Assembly (NCBI GenBank): GCA_026874595.1 | Contig: CM049310.1 | Span: forward strand, 36,533,558-36,597,557 | Origin: Sipunculus nudus | Lineage: Eukaryota > Annelida > Sipuncula > Golfingiida > Sipunculidae | Length of the DNA stretch: 64,000 nt | Reading direction: 5' to 3' | Shown here: positions 11,480-22,343 of the stretch, piece by piece | Layout of the letters: each line of letters begins with the position of its first letter | Numbering within the stretch: position 1 is the stretch's first letter | Program-made: the position numbers and the translations under genes | Notes under the pieces: model-generated | Databases searched by the model: none | The model's input: the letters and a program-made list of their open reading frames with translations, nothing else | What the model was told of the DNA's origin: nothing

Positions 11480-11574
11480 GTCGTCTTGCCAGCAAAACAA
11501 CGGTGTAGGTCCACTCCTTGAATTAGGAAAATTGTTTATAAATGAACTCCTTTAGATAATGCAAACTCATAAAG
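11480..11574 (+). other. Candidate noncoding first exon of a nested plus-strand gene
   Basis: The donor ATAAAG/GTAAGA at 11575 follows the X-box pair by about 120 bp. No coding frame with a start is convincing here, so a 5' UTR exon is the simplest reading. The start is a guess. It lies inside intron 3 of the minus-strand gene. Confidence 0.3.
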
Positions 11575-11710
11575 GTAAGACTAAGCCATTTAAGAACATT
11601 GTTTACAACTTCTTTTATGCTGACAAAGGAAGCTGGCATTTTTATTTCCCCCTATTTATATGGCATTTGCAGATATGAAGTTATATATAGCTGATGTACA
11701 ACAAACACAC

Positions 11711-11714
<4 letters not shown>

Positions 11715-11763
<49 letters not shown>
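11715..11763. repeat. (GA)n microsatellite
   Basis: An uninterrupted GA run of about 49 bp between the nested-gene exon candidates. Confidence 0.95.
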
Positions 11764-11766
<3 letters not shown>

Positions 11767-11943
11767 AAGTGTCATGAAGACTTTTCATTTTAACTTATCG
11801 AATGGTACGAAGGTGTCTTCTAATACCTGCGGCCACACAGTCCGCTGGAAAACTGTCTGGATTTTGGAAACTTGTTTGGAATTATTTCAAGATACAGTTG
11901 TAGAAAGTTCTGGGGATAATATTAGTATGTATTAATTTAGCAG

Positions 11944-11992
11944 AGGTCATATAACATGGCACTGGCTGAGAAGTTAAATGAGCAAACTAAGG
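11944..11992 (+). CDS. Candidate start exon 1a of nested plus-strand gene
   Basis: The acceptor ATTAATTTAGCAG is followed by a 5' leader, an ATG in good context (AACATGG) at 11956, the peptide MALAEKLNEQTK and a donor AAGG/GTAAGA, leaving in phase 1. The peptide is hydrophilic and helix-like. I do not recognise the protein, and no downstream phase 1 exon was identified, so this remains an exon candidate. Confidence 0.33.
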
Positions 11993-12474
11993 GTAAGAAC
12001 ATTCCGTTTAAACGTGGGGACAGTTAATTAATTAGTATTATATCAGTAACTGGGGAACTGTTACTAAATTAATTTTTGTTATCATATTACAGCCGATTAT
12101 ATTAATAAGAAATATTAGTATATATTTGTATTTCATTCCAATCAACAATAGACTTTAGGCATGTAATTGAAAATATGGTAATTTCACAGATCATTATTTT
12201 GTACAGTTAAAAAAAAAGATTCTCATTGGGTGCTGTCCAGTAGTAACAGAAACTGAAACGTCGTAAGATCAGCGCAACTTCGCAGATAATGTACATAAAT
12301 GCCAGATGGCTCAAACAGTGCCCGGAATGCACGTTTAAAGCCCTCATATTTAATGATATCTACAGTATTGCATATATATATACGGGAATTTTCGGAAGTT
12401 TAAAAGCCGCAAAAATCTACAATTTCCTTCATAAGGTTCGGTGCCTATTTAAAGCAAGTTGACTTAGGTAGCAG

Positions 12475-12541
12475 TACCAAACCATGGGAGGCCCAAATAT
12501 AATCTTATCTAGGAGCATGCATGGGACACGAAATATGATTG
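12475..12541 (+). CDS. Candidate alternative start exon 1b of nested plus-strand gene
   Basis: ACCATGG at 12482-12488 is a perfect initiation context. The frame reads MGGPNIILSRSMHGTRNMI and ends at a perfect donor, GATTG/GTAAGTC, again in phase 1. The acceptor (GACTTAGGTAGCAG) is mediocre. Spliced after exon 1a the frame would close at a TAG, so 1a and 1b look mutually exclusive: two starts feeding the same downstream phase. Confidence 0.33.
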
Positions 12542-13029
12542 GTAAGTCTATATCCTTTAATAAATCAACATTGAATTAATAAAGATGTCCATGCGATATA
12601 CTCATAGCTCTCTTCCACCATTGGACCTTATACAAATTCATTTGAATGAAGACTTTTAAATCATGGCATTCGACTAAATTAGTCGCAGTTTATCATTTTT
12701 AACGCAGATACTGTAAGTTCAAATCAAACAACGTATCTAATATTCATAAACAGCAATTTTTGGGAAAAGTATGAGAGCCAATAGGTTAGGAGGCATATAT
12801 ACATGTAAATTGGCAACGAAATTAGGATTACTCTGTATACAGATCGCAACAGTTTGTGGATAACGCTACGACTCCTGCCAGCTAATGTTCCCAGATATAA
12901 GTTATGTTTTTCGTATAACGTGGTAAATGAAGTTGTACTTGGTGTACGGAGCCGCAGGGCATGAAGTGGTACTTTATATACTTAATATACATATAATTCT
13001 TATTATATTTCGGTTACAGGTAAGGATAC

Positions 13030-13254
13030 CTTGAAAAACAGGGACCGGTGAGTCGTCGGCTGATTCTTCCTTCTCTTCCAGGAGATTGATTTCCGGTTGG
13101 CTTCGCCTCTTGTCTATGTAGGCATGCACGTCTTTCTCCTCGTCCTTCTCCTCCAAACTGTACTGCTCCTTGATGCTCCGGAGATGAGGAGGCTGAGAAA
13201 CTGCGTGGTCAGCGTTTTTTCTGGGCTGATAATCCAGCGGCCTCATGTTTTCAC
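13030..13254 (-). CDS. Exon 3: charged acidic linker
   Basis: This 225-bp phase 1-1 exon encodes 74 whole residues, from ENMRPLDYQPRK to ESADDSPVPVFQ. The acceptor is GACTTTTCTTGAAG (ending 13255) and the donor CAAG followed by GTATCC. The stretch EEKDEEKDVHAYIDKRR and the later LLEEKEESADD are strongly charged and likely disordered or helical. It has no recognisable domain. Its frame joins the Ig exon (...LQVK-G-ENMRP) and the last exon (...PVFQ-G-IPTEKH) without a stop, which is the main support for the exon. An alternative acceptor about 30 bp upstream would add a few residues but has a poorer pyrimidine tract. Confidence 0.68.
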
Positions 13255-14185
13255 CTTCAAGAAAAGTCGCATGCATGCAGTGCAAGGAGCTGCTATTTTT
13301 TATCTCCCTATACAGTTATTTACAAACATGCCAAGCCGGGGTTTGCTGTTACTGATACAAAAGTTGGGAACGATAGTTATCTAGATTCTTACTACCTAGT
13401 ATACTTTTCATTAAATTTATACTCAGGTGCAATAATTTCCTGATTGGATCATATGTAACGATTGATACCTGGGCTAAACGTTTAAATCGAAGGCTTACAA
13501 TTTGGCACCCTAATCGCACTTCAAGAGAACACTTGTCGGATTCAATAGCCAGCGCCATACACTGATTATTCTGTTTAAACAGTATCCACGCATTAGAAGT
13601 GTATTGTCATTAAACTTGATCACTTACGAATGGACAGGCAAAAATGGAAAAGCAAAAATTTAAGTATTGTGTTCAGCAAGAAAAAACCAAGATGGTGCTG
13701 CTTTTTGATCTTTCCAAAATGAACCAGCAGAAGTCTTAGTTAAAAATGTGCATGGCATCTGTTATTCATTATTTCAATATTCACGCCGAATCGAAAAGAA
13801 ACTTGGCTCAGAGCGGACACGTAGGACAATAGCTAACGCTAACAAGTAAATGAGGAAGTATTAGGAAGTAATAACAAAGGCCAATCAAGTTACTCAATTC
13901 TTTCGTTAAGGCTAATGACTGATATAAGTGGATATGTGTTACTCAAAATAGTGAAGCCGTTTTGGTGATTTCACTTAGACTGATGTGTATTTATACATGC
14001 TAACTAGACTATTATCAATCTATGAACAATCTAGTTGTAGTCCTGTCCTAGCTAGTACGTCAAAACTGCACCTGAAAAACAGGAAAGGTAGGATCCAGAC
14101 TGATAAACCATGATTCGATTCTATAATGTCCAGGGTATTTTGCACTCATTTTTTTTCTAAAAATAAAATGAAAAAAAAAAAAAAT
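13255..14185. other. Intron 2 sequence, unannotated
   Basis: No repeat or exon was recognised. Confidence 0.35.
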
Positions 14186-15733
14186 ACAAGGGACCCATGG
14201 GTTACGGCGCTCTGCTGAATATTGAAAAATTTTAACAAATGCAAAATATAACTGATTTTTTTTACAAAATTAGGAAATAAAACATTTACTTATTTCTATT
14301 GATTTTTTTTATATAAATTAGCACTTGAAAAGTTCAGAGGAGATGGACGTGCTATCTGGTGATAATCAAATACTAAATATATGTGTGCCAAACTATTAAT
14401 GTGCAATCTAATGGACTATATCAAAGATGTTGGGGTCTCTCATTATAAATTTTTTTGAAGTATCAGTATTTCAGCTATGTTATATTTATATGTGCGTAAA
14501 ATAACCACTCCACTGGGAATATATGAACCCCTCTCAGTTACAGAATAAGGGGGAAAGTGGAGATTAGTATATTAATAATTTATATATAAATAATTAAATA
14601 ATAATAATATAATATAAATAATTTATTTATATATAAATATTATTTAGTATATTATAATAATACACATTAATTAAATATAAACTTTATTTATTTTACATGG
14701 ATTGTATAACTAGTTATAATAACTAATACGAGGCACTCTTCATGGCACGGATGTTGGCGCTCGGTAGTCGGTAAGGGTGGAGGAAACCACCGACTTTGGA
14801 CGGGCCACTACAACCAACTCTCATAGCCACACCGGGAATCGAACCCGGGCCGCCAGCAGAGAAGGCCGAGCGTTTTACCACTCAGCTGTCCAGGTCCCTC
14901 CTAATTTATTAACTGAAAGAAAATGCTGTAAAAGAGTTAAATTTTTCCATTTTCAAATGAGCATAAACTAAATCTGATAAGAACATATTGCACTGTGTAA
15001 TACGTAAAAAATTGTTCCTAAAAGAATTAAATAACTAGCCTAATCCTTGAGCTTTTTATATTCAAACATATTAAATACTAACATGTACATGCTATAAAAA
15101 TAAAATCAACAGTACCCATAGAAAAAAACATGGCATGGTCAAAGTTGGGCAAAATTAAAGGTACTGATTTATATTTATGCTAACATAATTTAAAAAAATC
15201 AGATTTAATTTTGGGTGAACAATTAAATCTGGATTGATTAAAGTTATAGCCCTGAAAAAAGTCTTTAGCTTTAACTGTTATTATGTTAAGTGAGTAAATA
15301 TATTTCCTAATTTTATACAAAGTGATTTATGTTCGTGCCCATAACTTCAAGAAATTACTCTAATACTGACCTAAATTCTGGCATATACATTAGGAAACAT
15401 ATAAATGAATATTTATGCTATAAAGGAACAAAACAGCTCTTGTAGTTTTATATATTAGGTAGTCTTAACCAAAACTAACAGTGTAACAATATTCATTATT
15501 AGAAAATTGAGGTTTTTCACTTAATTTCTCAAAGGAACGAAGTTGCAGTGACCCAGTTTTTGGTTTTGATAGGAGAACTTAGGGACATCAAATAGTATGT
15601 TGATTTTTGTATTCGTAGGGCCAACGGTTTTAAGACGTTCCCTGTTAACGGACGGGCGCCAGGACGGACGGCCGGACGACAGTCAAAAGACCATCGCTAT
15701 AGCTAAGATGACTTATAGTCAGCTGAGCTAAAA
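14186..15733 (+). mobile_element. Pearl-like element, copy A (with nested SINE)
   Basis: It begins ACAAGGGACCCATGGG and ends TATAGTCAGCTGAGCTAAAA. Preceding the end is a GGACGG-rich tract and the phrase ATAGCTAAGATGACTTATAG. It shares TGGTCAAAGTTGGGCAAA (about 15137) and ATAACTAGC with copy B. The subterminal GCTC(A/T)GCTGA and TCAGCTGAGC are inverted relative to each other. No ORF: a non-autonomous element, perhaps Helitron-like. It sits in intron 2. Confidence 0.6.
14715..14901 (-). mobile_element. tRNA-derived SINE, family 2
   Basis: On the minus strand the head runs GGGACCTGGACAGCTGAGTGG (box A) to GGTTCGATTCC (perfect box B), then a body with GGTTTCCTCCACCC. It is inserted inside pearl-like copy A. 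A decayed tRNA gene is possible, but the 100-bp body favours a SINE. Confidence 0.65.
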
Positions 15734-15967
15734 TATACTCTTTATCTTAAACTTCAGATTGGTTTTTAAAATAACACCTTGTTATGTTATCACCACCAGG
15801 CATTTCATTCTTTTGGTTGTCTGTCATTATTTAACACCAAGCCTTATTATAGGCTTGATTTACAGGTCTTCAAACGGCAGGGCTTTCATTGATATCGCAT
15901 GGAGAGTGTACTAAAGTCTGAATCTGGATCCCATCTCCAACCAATTAGTATATCTACGGGTTAGTAC

Positions 15968-16246
15968 CTTTGACCTGAAGATAGCCCGTTGAGGAGGTGG
16001 ACCCCTCCTCATTCATCAGTCTACAACGATACGTGCCTTCGTCCCATTTCTGCGCCTCCTTGATTAACAGCACGAGGTGCTGACCTTCTTCCTTGAACTT
16101 GATATTGTCGTTCGGACTTAGTTCTATGTCATCTTTAAACCACGTGACCCCAGGGCGTGGCAGACTCTTGAACTCGCAGACCAGTTCCACCGATCCCCCC
16201 GCCTGAACTTCAATATATGGTTCAAGACGTTTCGTGAATTCTGGAG
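15968..16246 (-). CDS. Exon 2: immunoglobulin I-set domain
   Basis: This 279-bp, phase 1-1 exon encodes one complete I-set Ig domain. The acceptor reads TTTTAATTGCAG (ending 16247) and the donor AAAG followed by GTACTAAC. Translation starts PEFTKRLEPYIEVQAGGSVE. The domain hallmarks are all present: B-strand Cys in LVCEF (residue 75 of the assembled protein), the core Trp in GVTWFKDD (87), and the F-strand motif DEGTYRC with Tyr124 and Cys126, closing with GYLQVK. The sequence resembles the muscle I-set class (titin, obscurin, palladin, myosin light chain kinase) rather than secreted receptors. Such domains usually bind cytoskeletal or sarcomeric partners. Only one Ig exon is seen, whereas muscle giants carry tandem arrays. 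Confidence 0.88.
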
Positions 16247-17185
16247 CTGCAATTAAAACATAAGACGAAGATTAACATTAAAGATTGAAGATGATACTGT
16301 AAAAGGTATCCCTGCGCTGCCTGAACCGGAAAACTGAACCAGCCGTGTCACAAAATCTGATTGGCTACTGGAAGGCTTTTTTTTCAGAACAACATGGAGG
16401 CACGTTAGTTACATGCATTTCCCGCACTTCATACTTAACGCCTCAAAGAAGGGTGAAAAGGTCAACAAAAAATAGTCTAACTAGAGTAGCTTCACAATCT
16501 TATCAGTCTTAACAAGGCTTCGTTCAGTGCATTCAAAATAATAATCATACCTCCTTCCAGAAATAATGTTAATGTTGTAATTTTGATCAAATTATGACTG
16601 GGTTTATTTACTTTAACATTGCTCAATTTAATGTATTAAGAATACACAAACTTTTCTACTACCCATATTGATGTTTATGTTGTTAATTCATTCAAGTTAT
16701 GATTGTCAACTCGCGTGTCTTTTTCAAATACATTGTGACAAACTAAAATTAGCAATTGTCCCTGTGCAGATCCGAGTAGTGATTTGCGCTGGTACAATTG
16801 ACATTTTGCCGGTACAAAGGCAATTTTGATTTCTCCCATACAAATCACAATAGCCATCTACACCGGTACAATTACCAATCGAACAGGATTGTAATGTGTG
16901 CCATGACATATAATCGGTCTTCTTCGTGGTTGGCATTCATGAGAAAAGTGTTAATGAAAACAGAAAATTAGCCCGGCGGGGGTGACAGATGGTGTGTACG
17001 GTAACTGGTTAAGGTACAAGGTACAACACGATATCGAAATCCCATCGGGGGTGGGAGAACTGTAGTGAGATTGCGACATTTGTGCCGCTGCCACCTGATA
17101 TGTTTAATTTCACGTTATAACGTGAAACATGTTGTTTGATGTTTAACATTACGTCATATTCCCTGGGAAAGGAGCTCGGCCTTTA
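16247..17185. other. Intron 1 sequence, unannotated
   Basis: A local motif, GGTACAATT / CCGGTACAA, recurs three times at 16790-16870; nothing else was seen. Confidence 0.3.
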
Positions 17186-17505
17186 GAACCCACTCGAAAA
17201 TACGAATCAGGAAATCAGGAAATATGTTCGTTTTATAATTGTGAAACCAAAGCAAAGGTGCAGTTTCGGTTTCGGTTTTGCTAAAACCGTCCACTCATAA
17301 TTACACTGGCATGTTGGCGAAATCAGACCAAAACAGTTCAACAGGCAGTAAATTAGGTCTAAACATTTAATTTAATTAATTAATTTACGACATTATTACA
17401 TATTGTCTATTAAAATCGAAACCGCCCACTCATTTACACCAGGCGGAACCATTAGGAACCACTTTTTCTTTAACCGAAACTGGTTTCGTATTTTCGAGTG
17501 GGGTC
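17186..17505. mobile_element. MITE, PIF/Harbinger-like
   Basis: A 320-bp element with about 20-bp terminal inverted repeats (GAACCCACTCGAAAATACGA and GACCCCACTCGAAAATACGA) is flanked by TTA on both sides, as expected for the 3-bp target duplication of PIF/Harbinger elements. Noncoding. Confidence 0.7.
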
Positions 17506-17564
17506 TTACTGTTAACGTGTTGAGTTGAAAAGTAAACCTGACATATTTTGTATGCCTTTAATGT

Positions 17565-17577
17565 CCCCCCCCCCCCC
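17565..17577. repeat. Poly-C tract
   Basis: A run of 13 C. Confidence 0.95.
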
Positions 17578-17968
17578 ACTTCATAGAGATTCGATGAACT
17601 AACTTAATTCAATGTGGACGGACGAGATTGGTGGTTATGGTGATTTATACGACTCAATTTTCAAAGTGGTTGTATCAGGCCTGAAGATTTTAACTACTCT
17701 CTGAGGACGGCTGGTGCATCTTTTTTTAAGTAAACTTAAAACGTGAATCATCCAGTTTCAATCATTCAGTTATCTAAAATGATGTACTCACATTACAGAG
17801 TATTCAAGTTAGTCCCTGCAAGTAGACGGGCTTGTTCGACAGACACGACAAAGTATTTTCACTCGCCTTGTTTTTAGAAACATGACATGAAAATTGACCT
17901 GACATATTGCTCACAATTTAATAAAAGCAACTTATACTGCAGATTGGCTCCCTGCTCTGTTTGCAACA

Positions 17969-17970
<2 letters not shown>

Positions 17971-18030
<60 letters not shown>
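17971..18030. repeat. (AT)n microsatellite, left flank of LTR-like unit 1
   Basis: A pure 60-bp array directly abutting the LTR end TGTTACGG. Confidence 0.97.
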
Positions 18031-18034
<4 letters not shown>

Positions 18035-18893
18035 ACGGAACCTAATATTAACAGATCACGTATGCGTGATGAACATAAATTGTGTCAAGGAGATAAAATA
18101 AATCAGATTCTGTAACACTACCCAGCGTGAAATGCCTAGGGGAATAAATAAAGAAGAGGTTTTTTTGTTAACAAATAAATATAATTTATTCTTTAAACAA
18201 TCCTAACATTACAATACACTATATCAATACAATTACACAGCATAACAGCGGTATACCAAACAAATCAATACAATCACACAGTAAAATAAACAAAGTTCAC
18301 AGTACCTGGATACCGCCACTGTCACAACGACAAGTCCTTTAAAATGTATAAGCCGGCGAACAGTTCACACGAATTCTCTCGGAGAATAACAGTCCAATGT
18401 AAAGCTCTTGTAACAATCCAGAAAGTAAACTTGAGACAGGCAGCACTAAATTGTAAAGTGTTAGTAATAGTAGAATCCCTGAAATTACTGGATAATCAGA
18501 TAGGTCCCACAAACTGACATAAACACGTCTGTGTCCGCTGGAATATTCTCTCACCTCTCTCTCGGCCTTAAAACACAGCCCCCTATTTATAACTTTTCAC
18601 CTTCAGCCGAGAACCTTCCATTGCTCGAACATTCTAAAGAATCTAACACAGTACACACGTTCAAAGAACATACCAGAACAACGAATGCCGTGTCTCAACA
18701 TATTAGGTTTACACGTGAGCTCGCCCCGGCTCGGCCAGGCGAAAAAGCGCTAAGCTAGCATGACAACGAGAGTTCAACCAGTACGGATTAAACTGAGAGT
18801 GCAACACCCGGCCAGGCGAGGCAGCCACAACACGAGCCACGCCCGTGATACACAACAAAAAAGACGTGTGCACACAATAAAAAGGGCACCTGT

Positions 18894-18897
<4 letters not shown>
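18031..18897 (-). mobile_element. Solo LTR-like unit 1
   Basis: An 867-bp unit bounded by TGTTAC and GTAACA, that is TG..CA with 6-bp inverted ends. On the minus strand TATAAATAG (18602-18594) is followed about 410 bp later by AATAAA (18190-18185), giving a U3-R-U5 order. No internal retroelement genes are adjacent, so it is read as a solo LTR. Both ends join (AT)n, so it inserted into a microsatellite. Confidence 0.6.

Positions 18898-18951
<54 letters not shown>
18898..18951. repeat. (AT)n microsatellite, right flank of LTR-like unit 1
   Basis: Pure TA run continuing the array interrupted by the LTR-like unit. Confidence 0.97.
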
Positions 18952-18953
<2 letters not shown>

Positions 18954-18993
18954 TGTCAAAGTGCACAGGCTGCAAAATATTTGCAAACCTAAA

Positions 18994-20498
18994 ACAAGGG
19001 ACCTATGGGTCACTGTGCTCAGCTGACGTTAACCTTGAAGGTAAAAATCTAAAATAATATCAAATGGAGATAAAGTGTAAGAGGAAGAGGTAATAAAAGC
19101 CAAGTTTGATTTATATGATTGGTTTGTATTGATGAGCAAGAAATTGTTGCAAATAATATTTTGTGACCTGACCATGTGTTTCCAAATGTTGAAACTGAAG
19201 CATGTGAGCAGTTTGTGAACAAATGATCTGTACAATTACCATGATCATCAGTTGGCTTTTCGATTAACTGTTGACATTTCAGTAGTTTACACATTTGTTC
19301 AATCGAATCTTTTTTTTTTGTATAATATATATTATTAAATATATGTTTTTTTAATGAAATGTATACAGTTGAAATATAGCTAATTAACAACATAAAACAT
19401 GGCAAACAAAGCCTGAGCTCAAATTCTGCTGATGCAGGAAAATAATGAACAAATGTTTGTAAAAATTCCTCATTTTTTTATCACATCAATATTTTTTTAT
19501 TATTTAAGTTTGTATTTCTATACATTTTCAATATAACATATATATCTGAATATAAAAGTTGATTCATAATTCTCAATTGCATCATCATAAATCTCAATCT
19601 TGTCAGATAACACCACATCATGCATACAAATGTTTATTTATTTTTAACAACAAAAATATATCTTTTAAATCTACAAAACAATAAATATCTAAAAAAAATA
19701 CTTGATTTAGATTTCACAATTTTTAATTGTGTCTTTATTTATCCATAATGTGCTTCATATTTTATCATAATTTAAGCATACTGATGAGTTCCATTATGAT
19801 TGGTTAAATCATTTAAAAGAAAAATGATTTCATTAAAAATGCTACATTACACAACATTGCATCTTCTGGATTACACCTTGAATTACTTTTTCAAGGAAAG
19901 TTTTTGCATATCAGAGTGGAAACAGCATTACAATTAAGGAGATACAGTGAAAACAATAACAATACTGCATAACACTTGGTGGGTTGGGTTTGGGGGTGGG
20001 GGGTGATTGGGGTGGTGATATGAGAATAACTGTACACCTGTCACAGCAGGGGATCTCCCCAGTGACTGTAACAAATCAGAAACCCTGGCATAGCTGACTT
20101 CCAGTGACCTGGAGTGGGACCCTGCATCTGTAATCTGTAATCAAAGCAAATGACTACAATAGAGCCTCAAGAAAAAAATCAATAACTAGCTTAATTTTCA
20201 AGCTTTTATTTCCAAATTTCAGATTTAAACAAATTAAAATATTTATGTTTACATGCTGTGAAAATTACTTACAGGAAAAAAAGTGCCATGGTCAAAGTTG
20301 GGCAAAGTCGCAAAGACCCAGTTTTAGGCTTGGTAGGAGATCTTGGGGACATCTAACATGCTGAATTTTGGATTCCTAGGTCTTACGGTTTCAAAACGTG
20401 CCACATCTACGGACGGACGGACGGACGGACAGACGGACGGACGACGGACAATGGACCACGACTATAGCTCAGATGACTTATAGTCAGCTGAGCTAAAA
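18994..20498 (+). mobile_element. Pearl-like element, copy B
   Basis: It begins ACAAGGGACCTATGGGTCAC and ends TATAGTCAGCTGAGCTAAAA. A (GGAC)n tract lies at 20410-20452. The 3' 330 bp align with copy A around TGCCATGGTCAAAGTTGGGC. No coding frame. Confidence 0.6.
19979..20014 (+). other. G-quadruplex-capable tract
   Basis: Five G-runs of 3-6 separated by 1-5 bases, including GGGTTGGGTTTGGGGGTGGG, inside pearl-like copy B. Confidence 0.6.
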
Positions 20499-20612
20499 AT
20501 GTTGTCGAATATAAACCAGCAACTAACCTCATGCAAGGATTGGAAGCACTGTTTGAGCAAAACAAATAATAATGATCCCGTAAGAATATAAGAAATTCAG
20601 ATTCCATTCTAC

Positions 20613-20614
<2 letters not shown>

Positions 20615-20662
<48 letters not shown>
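20615..20662. repeat. (GA)n microsatellite
   Basis: A GA run of about 48 bp. Confidence 0.95.
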
Positions 20663-20666
<4 letters not shown>

Positions 20667-21514
20667 TGATATAGAAAAGCTTGTTGATGGAAAATAGGAT
20701 GAGACAAGAAAAGAATAAAAAGAAACAGGAGGCGTTGAAAAATAAGAGATGTTGTTGGTCATAGGTACATGAGCGAGAGGAAAAACGTAGAAGACAGAGA
20801 AATGATATGTTTTTAAAGAAAATGATGAGTATGAGTTAGAAGATGAAGAAAATAAGAGAAAGTGTTAAAATAAGAAATGTTGTAGCCGAGACTAAAAGTT
20901 AGCGATAAATAACCACCAGACAAACAAAGATTAAATTCTTGATTATCGGAAGCGCATACATCGGTTTCTTTTAAAAAACCATGATGACAGCTGTAAATGT
21001 CAAGATATTCCTCTACGTAAGATAGGCGGTGTAATCAATAAATGTTAGTTTACCATCAAGACAAATCACAGGCTTCATCAACCCGGTTGAAAATAAATGA
21101 TTGCGTTTGGTTTAGTCCGCTGTTCCTCTGAAAGTAAAACGTGATTGGAATGCCGATGCCCTAAACCATAGCGTTTATTGATTCTGTGCGGTTCTAATCA
21201 TGCCCAGCCTCATATTGACAATGTTTTTATATCATGGTCTATACCCTGGTGAATGGGTGTTTAGCAAGGAGGTTATGTTTCCTTTAATGTTTGTTTCACA
21301 CACATAATGTAGCTTTCTTGTCACCAATTTTATCCCCTGCCAGATTCAAGAGTTTAAAGCACACATGCGAATTGGGTGGCGAGTTAGCCCGTGCACTCTA
21401 TGTTCCTCTCTTCTTTGAATCGGTAAGAAATCTACGAGGTCAGTACGAATATATAATCGTGCCTTCCAAGTTTTGTACGAGTACTCTCCGAGTGATGGTA
21501 CCGAGTAGCCGTTG
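20663..21514. other. Intron 1 sequence, unannotated
   Basis: GTTTAGCAAGGAGGTTATG at about 21260 may be a fragment of the CCTCCGCCA-type family; nothing else. Confidence 0.3.
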
Positions 21515-21990
21515 ACAATCGTTTGGCATTTATATTGGGCTGGTAAGCCTAACCTGAGATGTGATACATGCCATACTGGGGAATGTACTGCAAGGCCATC
21601 CATCCTGTTGAATTGATATCGTGGAAACAGCCGATATTCTTACGATTAGGCCACGAATGATGAATTAACACAAAATGATACATGTGAACTTAAAAAAAAA
21701 ACTAAAAATCTTTGTCTGTGATAAAGTGTTATTTCCAGTATCGCGTATAAACTGGCTGCCATACAATAACACTTGCAAACCATGCTTTTATTCATGCGGT
21801 CAAAAATTCAACAAATATGCAGAGGGATTTACCAATATGCTTACTTAAAACGATTTTTTTCACGCACATGGTTGGCATTGTTAGATTAACAAAAGTATAC
21901 TAAACAGCTAACGATTGGTCTGGTTTATGTCAAGTGACAGCGTGACAGTTGCATCCTCATAGCGCTATAAGCCCAAAACAGAATAACGTG
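21515..21990 (+). repeat. Dispersed 480-bp repeat, copy 1
   Basis: It aligns with the reverse complement of 40628-41112. Shared blocks include TTGGGCTGGTAAGCCT, AAATTCAACAAA, GAGGGATTTACC, GTCTGGTTTATGTCAAGTGA and TGCATCCTCATAGCGC. No terminal repeats or frame were identified. Confidence 0.7.
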
Positions 21991-22309
21991 ACGCGCGCGG
22001 CTCGCGACAAATTCAAAACACACTAACGCGGCTACAACGCGCACGACAGGGGGCAGATTAGATGGTAATAACAAAGCACCTTTAGTATTTTTTGTTTATC
22101 TTTGTAAAAATAGTAATTTTGATAATCAGTTTGGGTTTAATTGTATACACATATGTATCTGTTTGTGACCAAACTTTTTCTTAATATGACAGAACTCAGT
22201 TACTCTTCTAAACGTTCGATAGTTATATATTTTTGTTGCTTTGTTGCACGTTTTCTATCCAGATACAAATTAATAATTATAGTTCAATGAATTATAACGA
22301 ACGTTTTAC
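21991..22309. other. CpG-rich patch
   Basis: GTGACGCGCGCGGC at 21988-22002 and the near-inverse GCGCGCGTCACGCC at about 22398 bracket this segment; function unknown. Confidence 0.35.
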
Positions 22310-22343
22310 CTTCAACCCGCAGTTTAATATTGAAGTGCGAGTG
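22310..22343 (-). CDS. Candidate 34-bp exon with strong splice sites in intron 1
   Basis: The acceptor ATTTCTCTCCTCAG and donor GAAG/GTAAAA on the minus strand are both strong. In one frame the exon reads HSHFNIKLRVE, entering in phase 0 and leaving in phase 1. It does not fit directly after coding exon 1 (phase 1), but it would fit after the phase 0 candidate first exons near 48536 and 56884 and would then enter the Ig exon in frame. Speculative. Confidence 0.28.

Noticed and set aside
13097-13384. Plus-strand 95-codon hydrophobic frame
   Set aside because: Antisense shadow of the charged exon 3.
14829-14901. Functional tRNA gene on the minus strand
   Set aside because: Box B is perfect but the arms do not pair well by eye, and a SINE body follows directly; a tRNA-derived SINE is the better reading.
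18709-19026. Frames with long YIYIYI runs, also at 4846, 33406 and 56295
   Set aside because: Translation through (AT)n arrays.
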